Source: Onchocerca volvulus (lineage: Eukaryota > Nematoda > Chromadorea > Rhabditida > Onchocercidae). Taken from it: a stretch of DNA of 64,000 bases. The stretch covers positions 26,341,832 through 26,405,831 of the forward strand of contig HG738137.1 of assembly GCA_000499405.2 (NCBI GenBank), in the 5' to 3' direction. A program made the position numbers and the translations under genes. This document shows positions 26,652 to 39,374 of this stretch, piece by piece (positions within the stretch are counted from its first letter, which is position 1; each line of letters begins with the position of its first letter). The notes under the pieces were generated by a model. The model did not search any database and was not told the origin of the DNA. It was given only the letters and a program-made list of their open reading frames with translations.

Positions 26652-29068
26652 ATGTATTGGATTAGATACATTAAACTTCAAATAGTAAGGGTGCTGCTTA
26701 AATCATCACATGTCGCTAGAAGAGAAGAATATAGTATTTTAACCTTTTCAATTTTTTTGGCTTGGATTATATATTTATCCAGTTTTGGAGTAATCTTTCA
26801 ATTCTTGCTTCTCTCTGAAATAATAAAATATAATCGAATATTTTTCATCGAATATTTTAACGAATATTTTAACATCGAATATTTTAACGAATATTTTAAC
26901 ATCGAATATTTTAACGTTTTTAGAGAATCAAATTTCCGAGAGGAAATGCGTTTAAAGACGTGGGGAGCACATGAATGGGCCAATATTGGCGGTGTTGTAT
27001 ATACTTTACTACTAATTTTTGGTATATATTTTCTAATATTTTTCTATACATGTCCAGCAACCTATCAGCCTGATCAATGTGCTCGAGTAAATTGTTTCGG
27101 CATCTTTATCATCGTGGAATTGCTCGTCAATTTTCTTTTGTTTATCATTTATAGCAGGTAATTATTAGTATTAAATACTGATGAAATTGAGGTTTCTCAG
27201 CTTAAGCATCATATCGATAACACTTATTGTAGAATTGAAATTATCATTCATAAATTAAATCCTGGTCTTGTAGAATTGTTGTTTATCTTGATCTTATGCA
27301 GTTATTGTTTGTGGATCAGAACGAATCTAATCATGCTAAACTTAAACCAATTCCGTAGTATTATTTTGTAGTATAAAATTGAGACTAATTTTTTTTTGTT
27401 TAATGATTTTATAAAATATGATCTTTTTTAGGCGTAACGATCCACAGCGTTGGCTTCAAAATGTTGCAATTTTGACAACCATAAAAGGTGCTGGTAAATA
27501 TTGTTTAGATTGTAATCGAATAGCACCACTGAGGAGTCATCACTGCAAGTTGTGTAATATGTGTGTTTTGAGAAAAGATCATCATTGCTTCGTGACTGGT
27601 GCTTGTGTTGGAATTGCTAATCAGGTTAGGCAATGAAGAGAGAAAATTTAGGAACACATAAAGATGAAAAACGCAAAAGATTAAAAAATTACAGTGTTTC
27701 TCATTCTGTTTACCACTTAAGTAGGCTTACTTAGCTCTTTACATATAATCTGTGGAAACGTAATGTTACATTGTTGCTTTACATTTAAAGTAATGTTTGT
27801 TCTATGACCCATGTAGAAATATATTAATTGAACAATTTTATGAAATTATATGCGAAATGGAACATGAAAAAGATCAAATATTATCATTACAGCCTGAATT
27901 TTATCAGCATTATTATCATCAACAATATAATGAGTTACTCATTTTCTTATAAGAATTTACTTTCCACCAAATATAAGCCCGCTATTTTGGTTTGAATTCC
28001 GTTGTTTCTTCAACTTTTTTTTTTTAAAACACGAATCATTTCAGCGTTTTTTCATCGTATTTGTCTTATGGGCGAGTATTGGTGCTGCTGTGGGATCGTT
28101 TCATATTTTGATGTATTTGTTGCGACATGTGGAATCTAATATCTATCCATTTGGTTGGCTAAAACTTCTAGCGCCGGTTGCTGTAATTCGGTGGATTATT
28201 TCTTACGAAATATTCTCTAATACAGCTATTTGCGTTTTGTTTAGTGTTTGCACGGCCACTTCCATTATTGCTATTATTTTTTTTGGTTCACAGGTGAGAT
28301 TTCGGTTTTTCTACTCTTAGTGTTATTAACTTCAATTTTTTTTTTTCATTTTCCTATTCATTCTTCGCATGCTTTGATATGTTATAAATTGGACCTATGA
28401 TGTCCGCTATATTTTTTGGATGTTTCATATCATTATTATTAAGAATTGATTCAAATTTACGTTTAAATTTTTATTCATAAGGAAATTGATGAATGTTTTA
28501 CAATTTTGCATGATTTTAGATGTTTTATACGTTAAATGGTTATACGATGTATGATTATCACACATTAAGCCGAAAGATTGAGTTACATAGTGATGGTGAA
28601 ACTTATTCAGAAAGGTATATGATTTGCAAAAGTAGTTTTTACTGTTGAAAACTACTTTTGTAAATCTCTCTTTTATCCTTTCAATAAATTTTTCAAAAAT
28701 TTGTAAAGAGAAAGTGAAAAGGGAGGAGAGAATGCTAGGATATATTTTTTAAAGGATTTTAGGACAATTTTCGGTATTCCATCTTTTTGCAATCGTATGA
28801 TAAGAAAAGTGAACTAATGGAGTTTGATGTCAAAATTGGATTTCGAGGAAATATTTGAAGAATTTGGAACAAGATTTTCAAAAAATTTGTAAAATGGAAG
28901 AAGTAAATCTTAGATGCTATTGCTGCAGATGTTTTTCTTTCCAGGTTAAAATTGATATTTGGTCATTATTGGGCAATAAATTTCATTATCCCATTGCTTT
29001 GTTTTCCGAATCAGTTAACCGCGGATGTTGCTCGAAATTTATTTTCGTCTTATTCAAAAGATTTGTGA
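26652..29068 (+). CDS. DHHC-type palmitoyltransferase (ZDHHC24-like)
   Basis: Protein S-acyltransferase of internal membranes that transfers palmitate to cysteines of other proteins. Exons 26652-27157, 27432-27624, 28045-28293, 28520-28614 and 28945-29068 give 388 residues in closed phase. Order: two N-terminal membrane segments, a hydrophobic pair before the zinc domain, then the cysteine-rich domain in exon 2 (YCLDC, HHCKLCNMC) with catalytic Asp218-His-His-Cys221, two more membrane segments in exon 3, and a tail with NGYTMYDYHTLS and the conserved LKLIFGHYWAINFIIPLL block. The DHHC is followed by FVTGACVG rather than the usual PWVNNCVG, as in the divergent ZDHHC24 group. Exon 1 contains an in-frame tandem repeat. 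Alternative splicing around that repeat is not phase-compatible, so it is read as coding. Confidence 0.87.
26848..26915 (+). repeat. 27-bp tandem repeat, in frame within DHHC exon 1
   Basis: About 2.5 copies of a unit built from ATCGAATATTTTAACGAA encode repeated IEYFNEYFN peptides in the loop between the first and second membrane segments. The unit length is a multiple of three, so copy-number change keeps the frame. Confidence 0.85.
28621..28666. repeat. Intronic hairpin with 19-bp stem next to a 5' splice site
   Basis: Arms 28621-28639 and 28648-28666 pair at 18 of 19 positions (core CAAAAGTAGTTTT / AAAACTACTTTTG) around an 8-nt loop. The stem starts six bases after the donor GT of DHHC intron 4. 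Confidence 0.85.
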
Positions 29069-29926
29069 TAATTTTCGGATTAAATTTCTATTTACGTTTA
29101 TAATATGAATTCATAAATGCCTGACTCATGGCTATCTTGTTTTCAGTATTAGCTCTTCAATTATTCAGTCTCGTTTTTTATTTAGTATTGTTATAAGCTA
29201 ATAATAATTCGTCTTGATATGGTCGTGGGTTATTTATGGCATCATTTATTATTTTAGCTAGGATTCTTGACCAAATCTTTGTTTTATCTCATAAAATATT
29301 AACATGCTTCCGCTATGGATAAATAATATATTCCCCGTAACTTAACATTTCAGGAACTTTTCTTTTTTTTTTTTGAAATTTAATCTGTCTTAATGTTTAA
29401 TACTTCGGAGGGAAATTTTGAATATGTTAATCAAAACACTCGAACTTTCTTACAACAAACAGATAACTTCATTTTCCGGGAATCTCCATCTCTATTTCAA
29501 ATGAAAAGCTGGGAAAACAGTTCGTCTGAAATTCGGCTCGATGATGACACATAGGACTGACCGCTATTGCAATCAGCAATTGTAATAATTAATCTGTAGT
29601 TTTTGCTACTTCAATTAATTCCATATTTAGTAATGTTTTTTTTTTTTTTTTCTTTTTTATTATTATTTTCCGTGTTTTTTACTGTTTTTATAGCTAGATG
29701 GATTGATTTATTATGTAATATTTGTCAGTTTGTCATTATATTTTTAATTTTCTCGCAATCAGTTTTATCAGTTTGCAGTGATATTTACCAATTTATTGCA
29801 ATATATAAACTTGTTTAGGAAACAATTAAATTTCTCGTACTATTTAAATACCTGAAAGATGTTGATATAAAGTTCACTGTATTCATGAGTTCATATTTGC
29901 AAAAAAAAAAAAAAAAAAAAAAAAAA

Positions 29927-29959
<33 letters not shown>

Positions 29960-30665
29960 TAATGGAATAAAATGGAATTCTAATTAGCGACACTTGTTGC
30001 TTTCAATTTTATGTGAGCTATTTTTGATGAGCAAAACAAAGATTCGTCTCAGTAATGGCTTTGGACCGTTCATTCGTTATTATAAAGGTAAATTTTTTCA
30101 GTATTTACAAAGTTTTTTACAATTGATTGTGTCAAGGGAAACAAACTATGTTAAGCAAATGCTACAATCTTTCACAATAATTACTAAAATCACTAAAATA
30201 AAAATTGCCGACAACAAATTTATAGGAAAATTATATATCACAATCTTCGCATATGTTGCATGAAGGAAAGTTCTAGAGTGATTTGAGATAATTTGCTAAT
30301 GTTTCGGCATCGTATCTTCCATCAGTACGCAAATACTTCTAAAAAATTTGATTTTTAAGGTGGAAGCATAGAGACGATGATATCCTATGATTATTACGGT
30401 TTTTTGATTATCCTCAAAATAAAAAAAATAAAGAATGACCACTTAATGGAATTTCAAGATGAGAAAGCGAATGTAAATGAAAATAATTTATGTAAGGATT
30501 GAGAAGTTCAATGGGCCTAATATAACTATATTCGGATGAGAAGTTTTTTTTAAATGGTGATAATTGCATAAAATCAGTAACCATTGCTTAACCATTTTTT
30601 TTTCTGCCCTTTACATTAAGCTAATCATCAACATTCTCAAGACTGTCGTACAAGTATTGATGATT
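29069..30665. other. Convergent intergenic region between the DHHC and PLA2G6 genes
   Basis: The two genes end towards each other here, so the region should contain both 3' UTRs. It includes a long homopolymer block at 29901-29959. No further coding sequence is supported on either strand. Confidence 0.5.
29901..29959. repeat. Homopolymer block A26-T6-A27
   Basis: An unbroken run of A, six T and a second run of A in the convergent 3' region. Lengths in such tracts are prone to assembly error. Confidence 0.9.
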
Positions 30666-32504
30666 TTAATCAGTAAACAAATTTTTATGTTCATATACCT
30701 CCGTGTCCCACAGGAAACCAACGATTGCTTCATTATTCTTTTCATCAAGCTCCACATGGGATGAAAGGAGTGGTGAAAAGCGAAAAAATGGAATGGATTG
30801 ATCATGAGCCCAAGAACGTGCACGCGTCACGCATGGTCCATTGGAAGCAGTAATCTGTAATATAAGTACATTATTAGTTATATCGAGAGTTAAATAACTA
30901 TTGGATGATGATGCTGTTTATAATATTACATTTCGAAGATTGTATTGTTAATATTAATAAATTTTTTCTTTTGTTACCTACTGTTTTTTCAATTAATTAT
31001 TCATTATATCTCCTGACTGATCTTTGAATGTTGAAATAGCAATCCACGTAGAATATAAAAGTTCATCTAGATGACAGATATGATATTATCGAGTACTCTC
31101 CGCAGTTCAATACTTTCTGGAATGTTTCGAAATTGAAAGGACCGTGACCATGCCTTGGTTATCGGAATTTCGAGTAAAATAATAAAATTTGCTAAAATAT
31201 CTGACAAAACAATCTTGGACTTAAAAATGTTTGTCTTGCGTATTTCCATTATGTAAAAATGAAGTTTGAGGCTTAAGAACAGTTCCAGATAAACTTTTGA
31301 TGTTCAAAATTTCGTTAAGGAAATAGGCGGTTCATTATTAAAGGGGGGAGATAGAGCTGCAATACAATCATTTCTCTTCTATGAATTAATTGCATCAGAA
31401 CACAAACAAATTAGCTCAATCAGTTCTCCATAATATTCTTCTCCATTACACTGTGGGCTATTCTTATGAATACTGTGAAGACACACAGAATAGAAATATG
31501 GAAATATTGCCTATATTTTTTAGTCTATTCCAGACGATTATGACTGAATTGTAAAATTTAAATTTGAATAAAATAATTTAACTTATACAGAAATACTTTT
31601 AGAAAAAAGAAAATACTTGTCCTATAATTGGATTTATAAATAAAGTAATTTTATTTTATAAAAATATTTGATACAAAAAAGAAACAACGAAATAAAAAGA
31701 CAATGAAAAAGTTACTTATATCTACAAGAAAACCTATACAAAAGAAATATTTTATAAGAAAGCTTGGTAAAATTTCACCAAAGTAATTCATAAAACTGAT
31801 TCACAAAAAAGATGCAGGTAAACTAACCTGTTCTACAAGAAGATTTTTCAAATTCATCAAATTCTGGAACATAGAAACACCTTCGACAAAATCTCCAGGC
31901 AAGTTAAAATTCCACTTCATGCTTCCTAATTCTTCAGAAGGCGCTTGACCAGCTCCCAATGATAAAATACAACCAATTTGCACAGTTTCTTTTTTCTGAA
32001 AACTTTGACATCTTTATTTAAAATATGGAAAGTGTTTCGCTTGAAATGAATATATCCTTAATAGGACTATTCAATAATTCAATTCAAAAATCTACTAGAC
32101 AGATGCTTATTCAGGTAATTTTTTCGAACTTCTTCGATAAAAGAAGGGTGATAAAAAACTAGCGATTTCTAGCTTTTAAACTTCAAATAAATATCCGATA
32201 TTAAAATCTATGTTTTCCTTTCGCGATATTCTTGGCATTAGTTTCATAATCAATTAAATGATGAAATGAATCTATTAACAACTACCATATTACCCTTCTG
32301 AAGTTGAAAAGAATTAAACGAATAACTTGCCGCTTTTATACAGGCAGCATTATAAGTATGTATATTTGACAGAAGATCAAGCGTTGGATTATTTGACATT
32401 AATCCGCCATCAACAAAATTATCTTTTGGTGTGAAGAACGTTGGAGCAGCACTAAAAAATATATCCACTGATTAGCTATCATATATATATATATATATAT
32501 ATAT

Positions 32505-32535
<31 letters not shown>

Positions 32536-35500
32536 TAACGTATAAATACTGACAAACGTTTAAACTAATATATTTACGTTGATATATTACCAAATACATT
32601 GAAAATCTAAGTATCATATTATGAACTAGCTCACCTAGAATATCGTGCACATTTCCATATTAAATTCTCACAAGGATTATCGTATCCCAAGGCTTCATTT
32701 TCAGCTTTGCTAATTGGTAAAGTATAATTGCGGAAGAGTTTCAACTGTGGCGGGTTTTTCCGTACATATGAAGCTGTTACAATGACTCTAAAATAGCGAA
32801 AGGAAGAAAGAAATTCAAGTTTCCATATTTAATCTTTTTCATATTTCCAAGTAAAAATATTATTTCAATAGATGTATTCAACCAGAAACTATATAATTAT
32901 AGGATATTAAATATTTCGCATCGCTGAGATAACTGCAAAATTATATTCTAGAATGCTGCAGAAATATTATTTGGACGATAACTCTTAAACTGTAGAACGT
33001 AAATCATCTTTTTTTAAATTTATTCACCGCCTTTACTAGCCAAATTATTTTTTTTTTAATATTTCCTATTACAGCTTACGGTTCGAGTGATTTGTAAGAT
33101 GAGCAGACTGATTCTCGAAATTCCATGATAATATCAAACGGATAAATCAATAGTAAAAACTGGTCTATTATTGATTGCCACATAAGAGGAGAGAAAAGCA
33201 ATAAAACTTGCAAAGGAATTGATAAATCAAAAAATGAATTCAAGAAAAAAGATTTTTAAAAAGTAAAATTGAATATACTTTTTAGGCCCCAATTGTGCCA
33301 TCGTTGTTTCCTCGCCAAAAATTTCGCAGAGAAAACCTTCGATTATTTTTTCTGAATACGGTCGTCCACCAACAAATAATTCATCCTTCATGCGCAAATA
33401 GAGACTTTGACAATGCTTCAACGAATATCCTATAAGGAAATTTTTTGGTTATTTATTTATTTATTCATTTATTTGGATCATATAGGCTTTCTAGAATTCG
33501 CATATTTATAAACTATGGAAAAAATAATATAACTAACTGCAAACGTCAAAAACTAAAGATATGAAATCAATGAACCTTTTACTAATCCCAGTGCGATTAT
33601 TGCTCCTGTACTAGTTCCGCATAACCACTGAAAATGTTCCATGATAGAATGACCCAATAATTGCTCAATATGTAACAATATCTGAAATAGAATGATTTTA
33701 TAAGGAAAGATATCACTACAAAACACTGACAGTGTCTGAAGTGCTATTCTGAAGGTTTACAATCACTAAATTCACGAAGTCATAACGCAATTATTTTTCC
33801 TTGATGACTATTATATTTATTTGCTAAAAATAACAATTCAATTTATTTGTTCTCTATTCAATATATTGTGCCCATCAATTTCAATACAATATATTTATAT
33901 TTCTTCAGTATACCACCAATTAAGATACAAAAGGCGAATATAGATTACATTTATATAAATAAAAATACAAATGTTCGTGTTATTTCCCATACAGCGTTCC
34001 AAGTTCTTTATCGACTGATTCGAAATTTTGATATAACATTGCATTTGAATAGGGCATATTTAAGAAGTTTAGGATAGTTGGGTCCGGCCACGCCAAGCGT
34101 GGCCAAATCTAGTTGATTTCATTACAAAGGTGCTTAGGTACCTCATTTTTTTTATGTAGTTACAATAGAAAAATTCTCTTCAGGAAATACGATGTGTTAT
34201 GCGAAACTAGGTACAGCATATCTAACATTTTGACCATTTTTTCTATTATTTGGTGGTTCAAATACTAACAGCAAAGAAACTAGCACAGCATAAGATTAAC
34301 AAAAAGAATTATTTCAAGAGACACCTGCAAAAGTATCAAGCCTCTTATTCCACCACCATCGAAGCTTATTACATTGATCAATCGCTGCTTTTGTTTTGAT
34401 GTCATCTGATGTCGTTCTTCTAATGCTCTCTCTTGCATAAGATCAGATAAAACTAAAATTCATTTTCAACAAAATAATAATCATTAAAAGCTGGAAGGCG
34501 AAAGACAGAAACTATACAAGATTAATAGATATTTGTGACATCTGATTTTAATAACTAAATGAAAAGTTAAAATGTAAATTTCCTAATAAATTGTTTTGCA
34601 AAGCCTTTTCTTTAGTAGGACATACCGTCATTTGAAACCGGTCGAATGACTGACAGTGAATCAACGAAGAGCCTCAGACACTCCATAATTTCTGCGCTAA
34701 ATTTGTATCAAGTTTTTTCAATCATCGATTCCCTATTTTCAATGAAACATTCTATTTCTTAAGATAAGAGTATAACTAAATATTAAGCGGTTGAAAAGAA
34801 TGCATAAATATCCGACACTGAGAATTAAAATATATATATATATATATGTTATTTTATTCCTAAATCATTAAAGGAAATTTTCAAATATGGACAGATGGTT
34901 TTTTAATGAAACCACTTGATATTTAGTCATATATTTTTTTTTTTTTTTTTTTAGAAAATCTGTACAAAACGTACTTGTTTCCGCCAACATCCAAAGCAAC
35001 ATCCAAAGCTGTCTTTCCAAGATCATTCTTTAATTGTACTGATGCTCCAAAACATAATAATAGTTTCACAAGTTTAACATTTCCATTCTAAAAAAAAGGA
35101 TTCAATCGAAAATTAACATAAAAATTCGCAATTTTATTCTTTGATCTATTCTTAAGACATTCTCATTCTTACGAATACTGGCAATAAGCAGCACAGACTC
35201 AAAACCGTCCAAAAATTTTAAACAGTTCAAAAAGATAGTACGATATACATATTGTGAAGCCACAATATCTGTCTACGAATAATCAGCAATTTCAGAACTA
35301 TAATTAGAACGAAGTAATTCCAAAACAATGCCTATTTTTAAGACAAAATTTGAATCACATCTGTCCTTATTTCATAGAAAGCGAGACGAACCATAGCAGA
35401 CACATGTAACGGGGTGTCACCACGATAATTCGCAATATTTACATCAGCATTGTAGACCAACAATGCAAAACTTTGTGACAAATCATTTCGGGCTACAGCG

Positions 35501-38087
35501 CAATATAATGGTGTTTCATTCAAATCATTTCGAACATTTATATTGATGACATCGCCAAGATCTCCCAAAATATGATGCAAAAACTGAAATGTCCCTTTTT
35601 CTTTCCGAAAGATAAAAAATTAAGCTGAGTTTTTCGTTTCTCCTAGGCAATGCAGCATATTTCTTGTTTTCTCATTTATATATCACGGAGTTCTTCTTCA
35701 TGAATATGAATTTTATTTTAAAATATAAAAACTAGATATAAATATTTCCGTTTTTTGCCATTAATCCAATATAGAAAATGACGTCTTGTATTGAAGCACC
35801 TGATAAGCATAATATATTCTGATATATTATGTTTTTAAAAAATATTATAAGCAGTTACAAACGCAAACAATTAAATTTACTTTTGATTCTAATTTTTCAT
35901 GAAGAATATTTGATGAACCATTGATCTCTTCGATTAAAAGCTGGGGAGCTCGTTTTAATAATAAATCGATTATCCTTGAATGAAAATTACTAATTTTTCA
36001 GAGCTATTGCAAAACTGAAATCCGACTACATTAATAACTAAATTAAACGTGAGGAAAGAATATTACAAAAAATATGCTACAAATGTCAGAAAAAAAAAAA
36101 GAAAAAAAAACGAAAAGAAAAAAGAGTGTAAATAAGAAAGAACAAAATGAATACTTCGATAAATCGGATGATGAAGCAGCTACAGCAACCATAGCACCCA
36201 AAGGACCACTTGGGAAAGGACCAAGTGAACAATTTGCATCTAACAAGAGTTCCACGCATTTGCTTTTGGCTGAATAAATAGCAAGGCAAAGTGGTGATAA
36301 GCCATTCTCGTCAATTACATCAATAGCATCTGAGAAATCAGGCGCTTCGGTCAGCAACTGAATTATTATTGGTAAACAGTAATCATGTATGTATATGAGA
36401 AAAGAATGAATATATCAACTTTTACAACATTTGATAGAATATGCATAGAAACAACTGAAAAGAGAATTACCATCAATTAACATACCTGCAATATTTCCGG
36501 ATTATTTTTAGCAGCATAATGGACTGCATTTCTGGAATGACAATCCTGTTTCGTAGTATAGGCACCCAGACTGACGAGTATTTGAACAGCTTCTTTAGCA
36601 TTATTTTCCACTGCTATGAGTAATGGATAGTAACCATCAATGGATGCTTCATTAATTATGCTGCAATTAGTTTGATCTGAGGAATGTAGAAAAGGACTGT
36701 TTTTCATTAATTCTAAAATGATGACTAAAAAATAAACCAAGTAGAGAAAGGACTATGCAATGATATGTTTTATGTTGATTTATTTGATTTTTACTATTCT
36801 TCTCTTTCTCTTCTTCTAAAAGAAATGATCGAATTTTTCACAAGTTAATTGATGCTATTAGCTGATTGTTTCTAATACTGTAATTTACATTTTTATAAGT
36901 TGAAAATTTTAATTTTTAAAAAATTTAAAATTGTGATTTTAGGTTTTGTCTATTATGTTCTCAAGAGATGATTGAGAGAAATTTTCCTGTATATATTTTT
37001 TGAAACAAAAAAAAAAAACTTTATTAACTTTGGACGACTTTTGCATAATTCGATTATAACTGTCGGAAAGTTACAAGCAGCTGCATGATGTATATCATTA
37101 AAAGAAGGATTTTTGATCACCGAATTTCTCAACTGCTCCAATTCAGCTGCGAATAACTTTGAATTTATTTTTTCTGAAAAAGGAGAAGCGATTATTACAT
37201 ATGAAAAACTATTTTACGAAAGAGAGCAAATTATGAGCCAATTTAATTTTTCGTGGAACTCAACATATTGCCATATTCCGGCAGATGTTCCGTCACCAGC
37301 GAAAAAATGCTGTACTGATCAGTCGATGTACCATGAAAAAGTAAACAAGGTAATCAGATAATATAATGCAATACTCAGATGAAATAACGTGAAAAATATC
37401 ATAACTTGCATTTCTAACTCAATAAGCTTTCAAAATTTCAGAAATGTTACCCAAAATAGTGACAAGAAATTTCAGACTATTTAACTGATCCTTTAGCGAT
37501 TCTGCTTCATCACGCTGCCGTGTACGCCAAACTTTTAACGCTCTCGGCAAATATATAACATAATATGTTCCATCTTTTGGTTTATCTACGTACAATGTAA
37601 ATGTGTAAGAATCGTCACATTTCTTGAGGGTTTTCAATTTTGAAGCATTTATAATTTCTACCTGAATAAAATAATCACAGTGTCAATTCATTAGAGAAAG
37701 AAGATAATGTACTATAATCACTGTCCTTATCTGGACAAATTTCACTTATTTTATCACCAACTTTTCGGCTTATGCATCGAAAAATAAGGACTACAAAAAA
37801 GAAAAAGACTCCAACATCTCATAAAAATATTTCACTAATGAATCACGCCAACTGTTCGGTAGTCCTGCATGGTATTCTTTACAGTAATAATTTGATAATG
37901 GACACAATTGATATGATATCAAAGTATTTCGAAAATAAACTGAAACCTTTTCCGATTTCGATGTAAGAACAGCAGCAACAGCTCGGCCACATGCATTCAC
38001 CATTGCCTCGCAATTTCGTGTTGCAGCCACATCTCGAACCTTTTTCAGGATATCGAACATAGTCCGACGCTTTAAAAGTTTTTTCAT
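30666..38087 (-). CDS. PLA2G6: Calcium-independent phospholipase A2 (group VI, PLA2G6-like)
   Basis: Hydrolyses phospholipid acyl esters in membrane remodelling. Sixteen exons: 37947-38087, 37451-37661, 37029-37173, 36486-36660, 36155-36357, 35881-35974, 35392-35583, 34975-35087, 34626-34696, 34325-34452, 33576-33681, 33279-33429, 32635-32787, 32286-32451, 31828-31995, 30666-30854. Every junction closes in phase: 2406 nt, 801 residues (human 806). The N-terminal half carries ankyrin repeats ([70 protein letters not shown]). The patatin half has the oxyanion loop Asp480-GGGIRG, lipase box GTSTG with nucleophile Ser515, and catalytic Asp642 in [10 protein letters not shown]. The last exon ([19 protein letters not shown], then FLWDTEVY) lies beyond a 973-bp intron and is easily missed. 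Start Met at 38087; a further 5' exon cannot be excluded. Confidence 0.93.
32480..32536. repeat. Compound microsatellite (TA)n-(TTTA)n
   Basis: About twelve TA units run into about eight TTTA units, in the PLA2G6 intron between exons 32635-32787 and 32286-32451. Confidence 0.9.
34086..34104. repeat. GC-rich perfect hairpin in a PLA2G6 intron
   Basis: GGCCACGC, loop CAA, GCGTGGCC: a perfect 8-bp stem in an otherwise A+T-rich intron. The local composition (GGTCCGGCCACGCCAAGCGT) is unlike anything nearby. Confidence 0.85.
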
Positions 38088-39360
38088 GTTTGAATCGATT
38101 AAACCTCACTAGCAAACAGCATTCAATAAAATGAAAATTAATAATGTAAGAAATATTTCTACCTACCGCTTTATAATTTCTGAATTTTTGATAAATAATC
38201 TTTGTCATATAAAAATCCAGCACTTACTCTATAGATTGTATGACACGGTAATCTTGTCGTTCCAAAATATCACGAGTCGGAAAATTTACAAAAATAAATT
38301 ATAATATAAATATGCTCCATTAATTTATTACTATATTAATCATGACTTATCATCTCTAAATTTCATTTTACCATCTTATCACTAAGCATATATCTAATCC
38401 TCATCTTTGGCTCCATTCCCAAGCTCTAGTCTCAATAGTACTCATACTCATGTAATTGTCCCAGTTCAACAAACTGCACCCATCTCTGTGTCTCCATTAT
38501 AAAACGGGTTGTCATAGTAACAGCGGTCATTCTTTTCAGTTGCTTCCTTTAGAAAAAAAAAAAAAAAAAAAAAAAAAACCTCAGAACCATAAATCTCAGA
38601 ACTTTTAAGTTGGATAGAATTGAAATCGTTTCTATTCTATTGATCCATCACGCTGCATTCTCGACTAATTCTGTTTCCTGTCTAATTCTGTAATTATTAC
38701 CGAATAAAGTATTCACGATCGATTCTTCTACATCCATCGACTAATTAATTACTCAAGTTGACCGCGATAAAAAAAGGTTTGTCTCTAACCTATTTTCCGC
38801 AAAAAGTTTCTAAGAATTCCCTACATACCTAATGACAACAAAAAAAGATCTCTGCATTTAATTCTACAAAAATAATTGAAAGCTTAGTGTAGAAATTTTG
38901 CAAATACACAAGAATACATGCTCATTCTATGAAAATTCATTATCTAAATCTTCTCTTTCCTTTCCTTTAATCTTAATTAGAATCATACTGAATGTTTCTA
39001 TCAACTATAAAATAAAGATTGAAGTCAAAATAAGCTGCAAAGAAATTCAGGAAAATGCAGGCGTCTTTAGTTTATGTTGAATGGTTATACGAAATACAAA
39101 TGTATATTAGAATATTATATTTAATTTAAATGAGTGGTTATATTAAATATGGTGAAAAAATTGCCATTACTGATTCAAAAAAATTCAAGAATTACAATAC
39201 ATTAGTATAGTATGAAATTCTAAAATTCTATTGTTTCCAAGCAGTAAATTTCATAATTTATTATATTAAAAATTGTTTATAATATAACGAGGAAAAAATA
39301 ATATCACAGGAATAATTTATTAGAAAATTATACATTATATAATGAAGAGGAAAAATAATA
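38088..39360 (-). other. Spacer between FAM114A and PLA2G6
   Basis: It should contain the FAM114A 3' UTR (AATAAA on the minus strand at 39316-39321, about 40 nt past the stop) and the PLA2G6 promoter or 5' UTR. A poly-A tract lies near 38551-38578. No coding block was recognised. Confidence 0.5.
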
Positions 39361-39374
39361 TCACAGAATCAATA
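39289..39374. repeat. Direct repeat overlapping the FAM114A stop codon
   Basis: Two copies of GAGGAAAAA(A)TAATATCACA begin about 57 bp apart. The second copy contains the FAM114A stop codon (TCA on the plus strand at 39361), so the first copy is a duplicate of the coding end now in the 3' UTR. Confidence 0.75.

Noticed and set aside
26790..26919. Treating the tandem repeat of the DHHC gene as an intron ending at TTTTTAG
   Set aside because: No available GT donor gives the phase needed by the downstream frame, while read-through does.
36074..36277. Plus-strand lysine-rich frame opposite PLA2G6
   Set aside because: It is antisense to an ankyrin exon and its intron; composition follows an A-rich tract.
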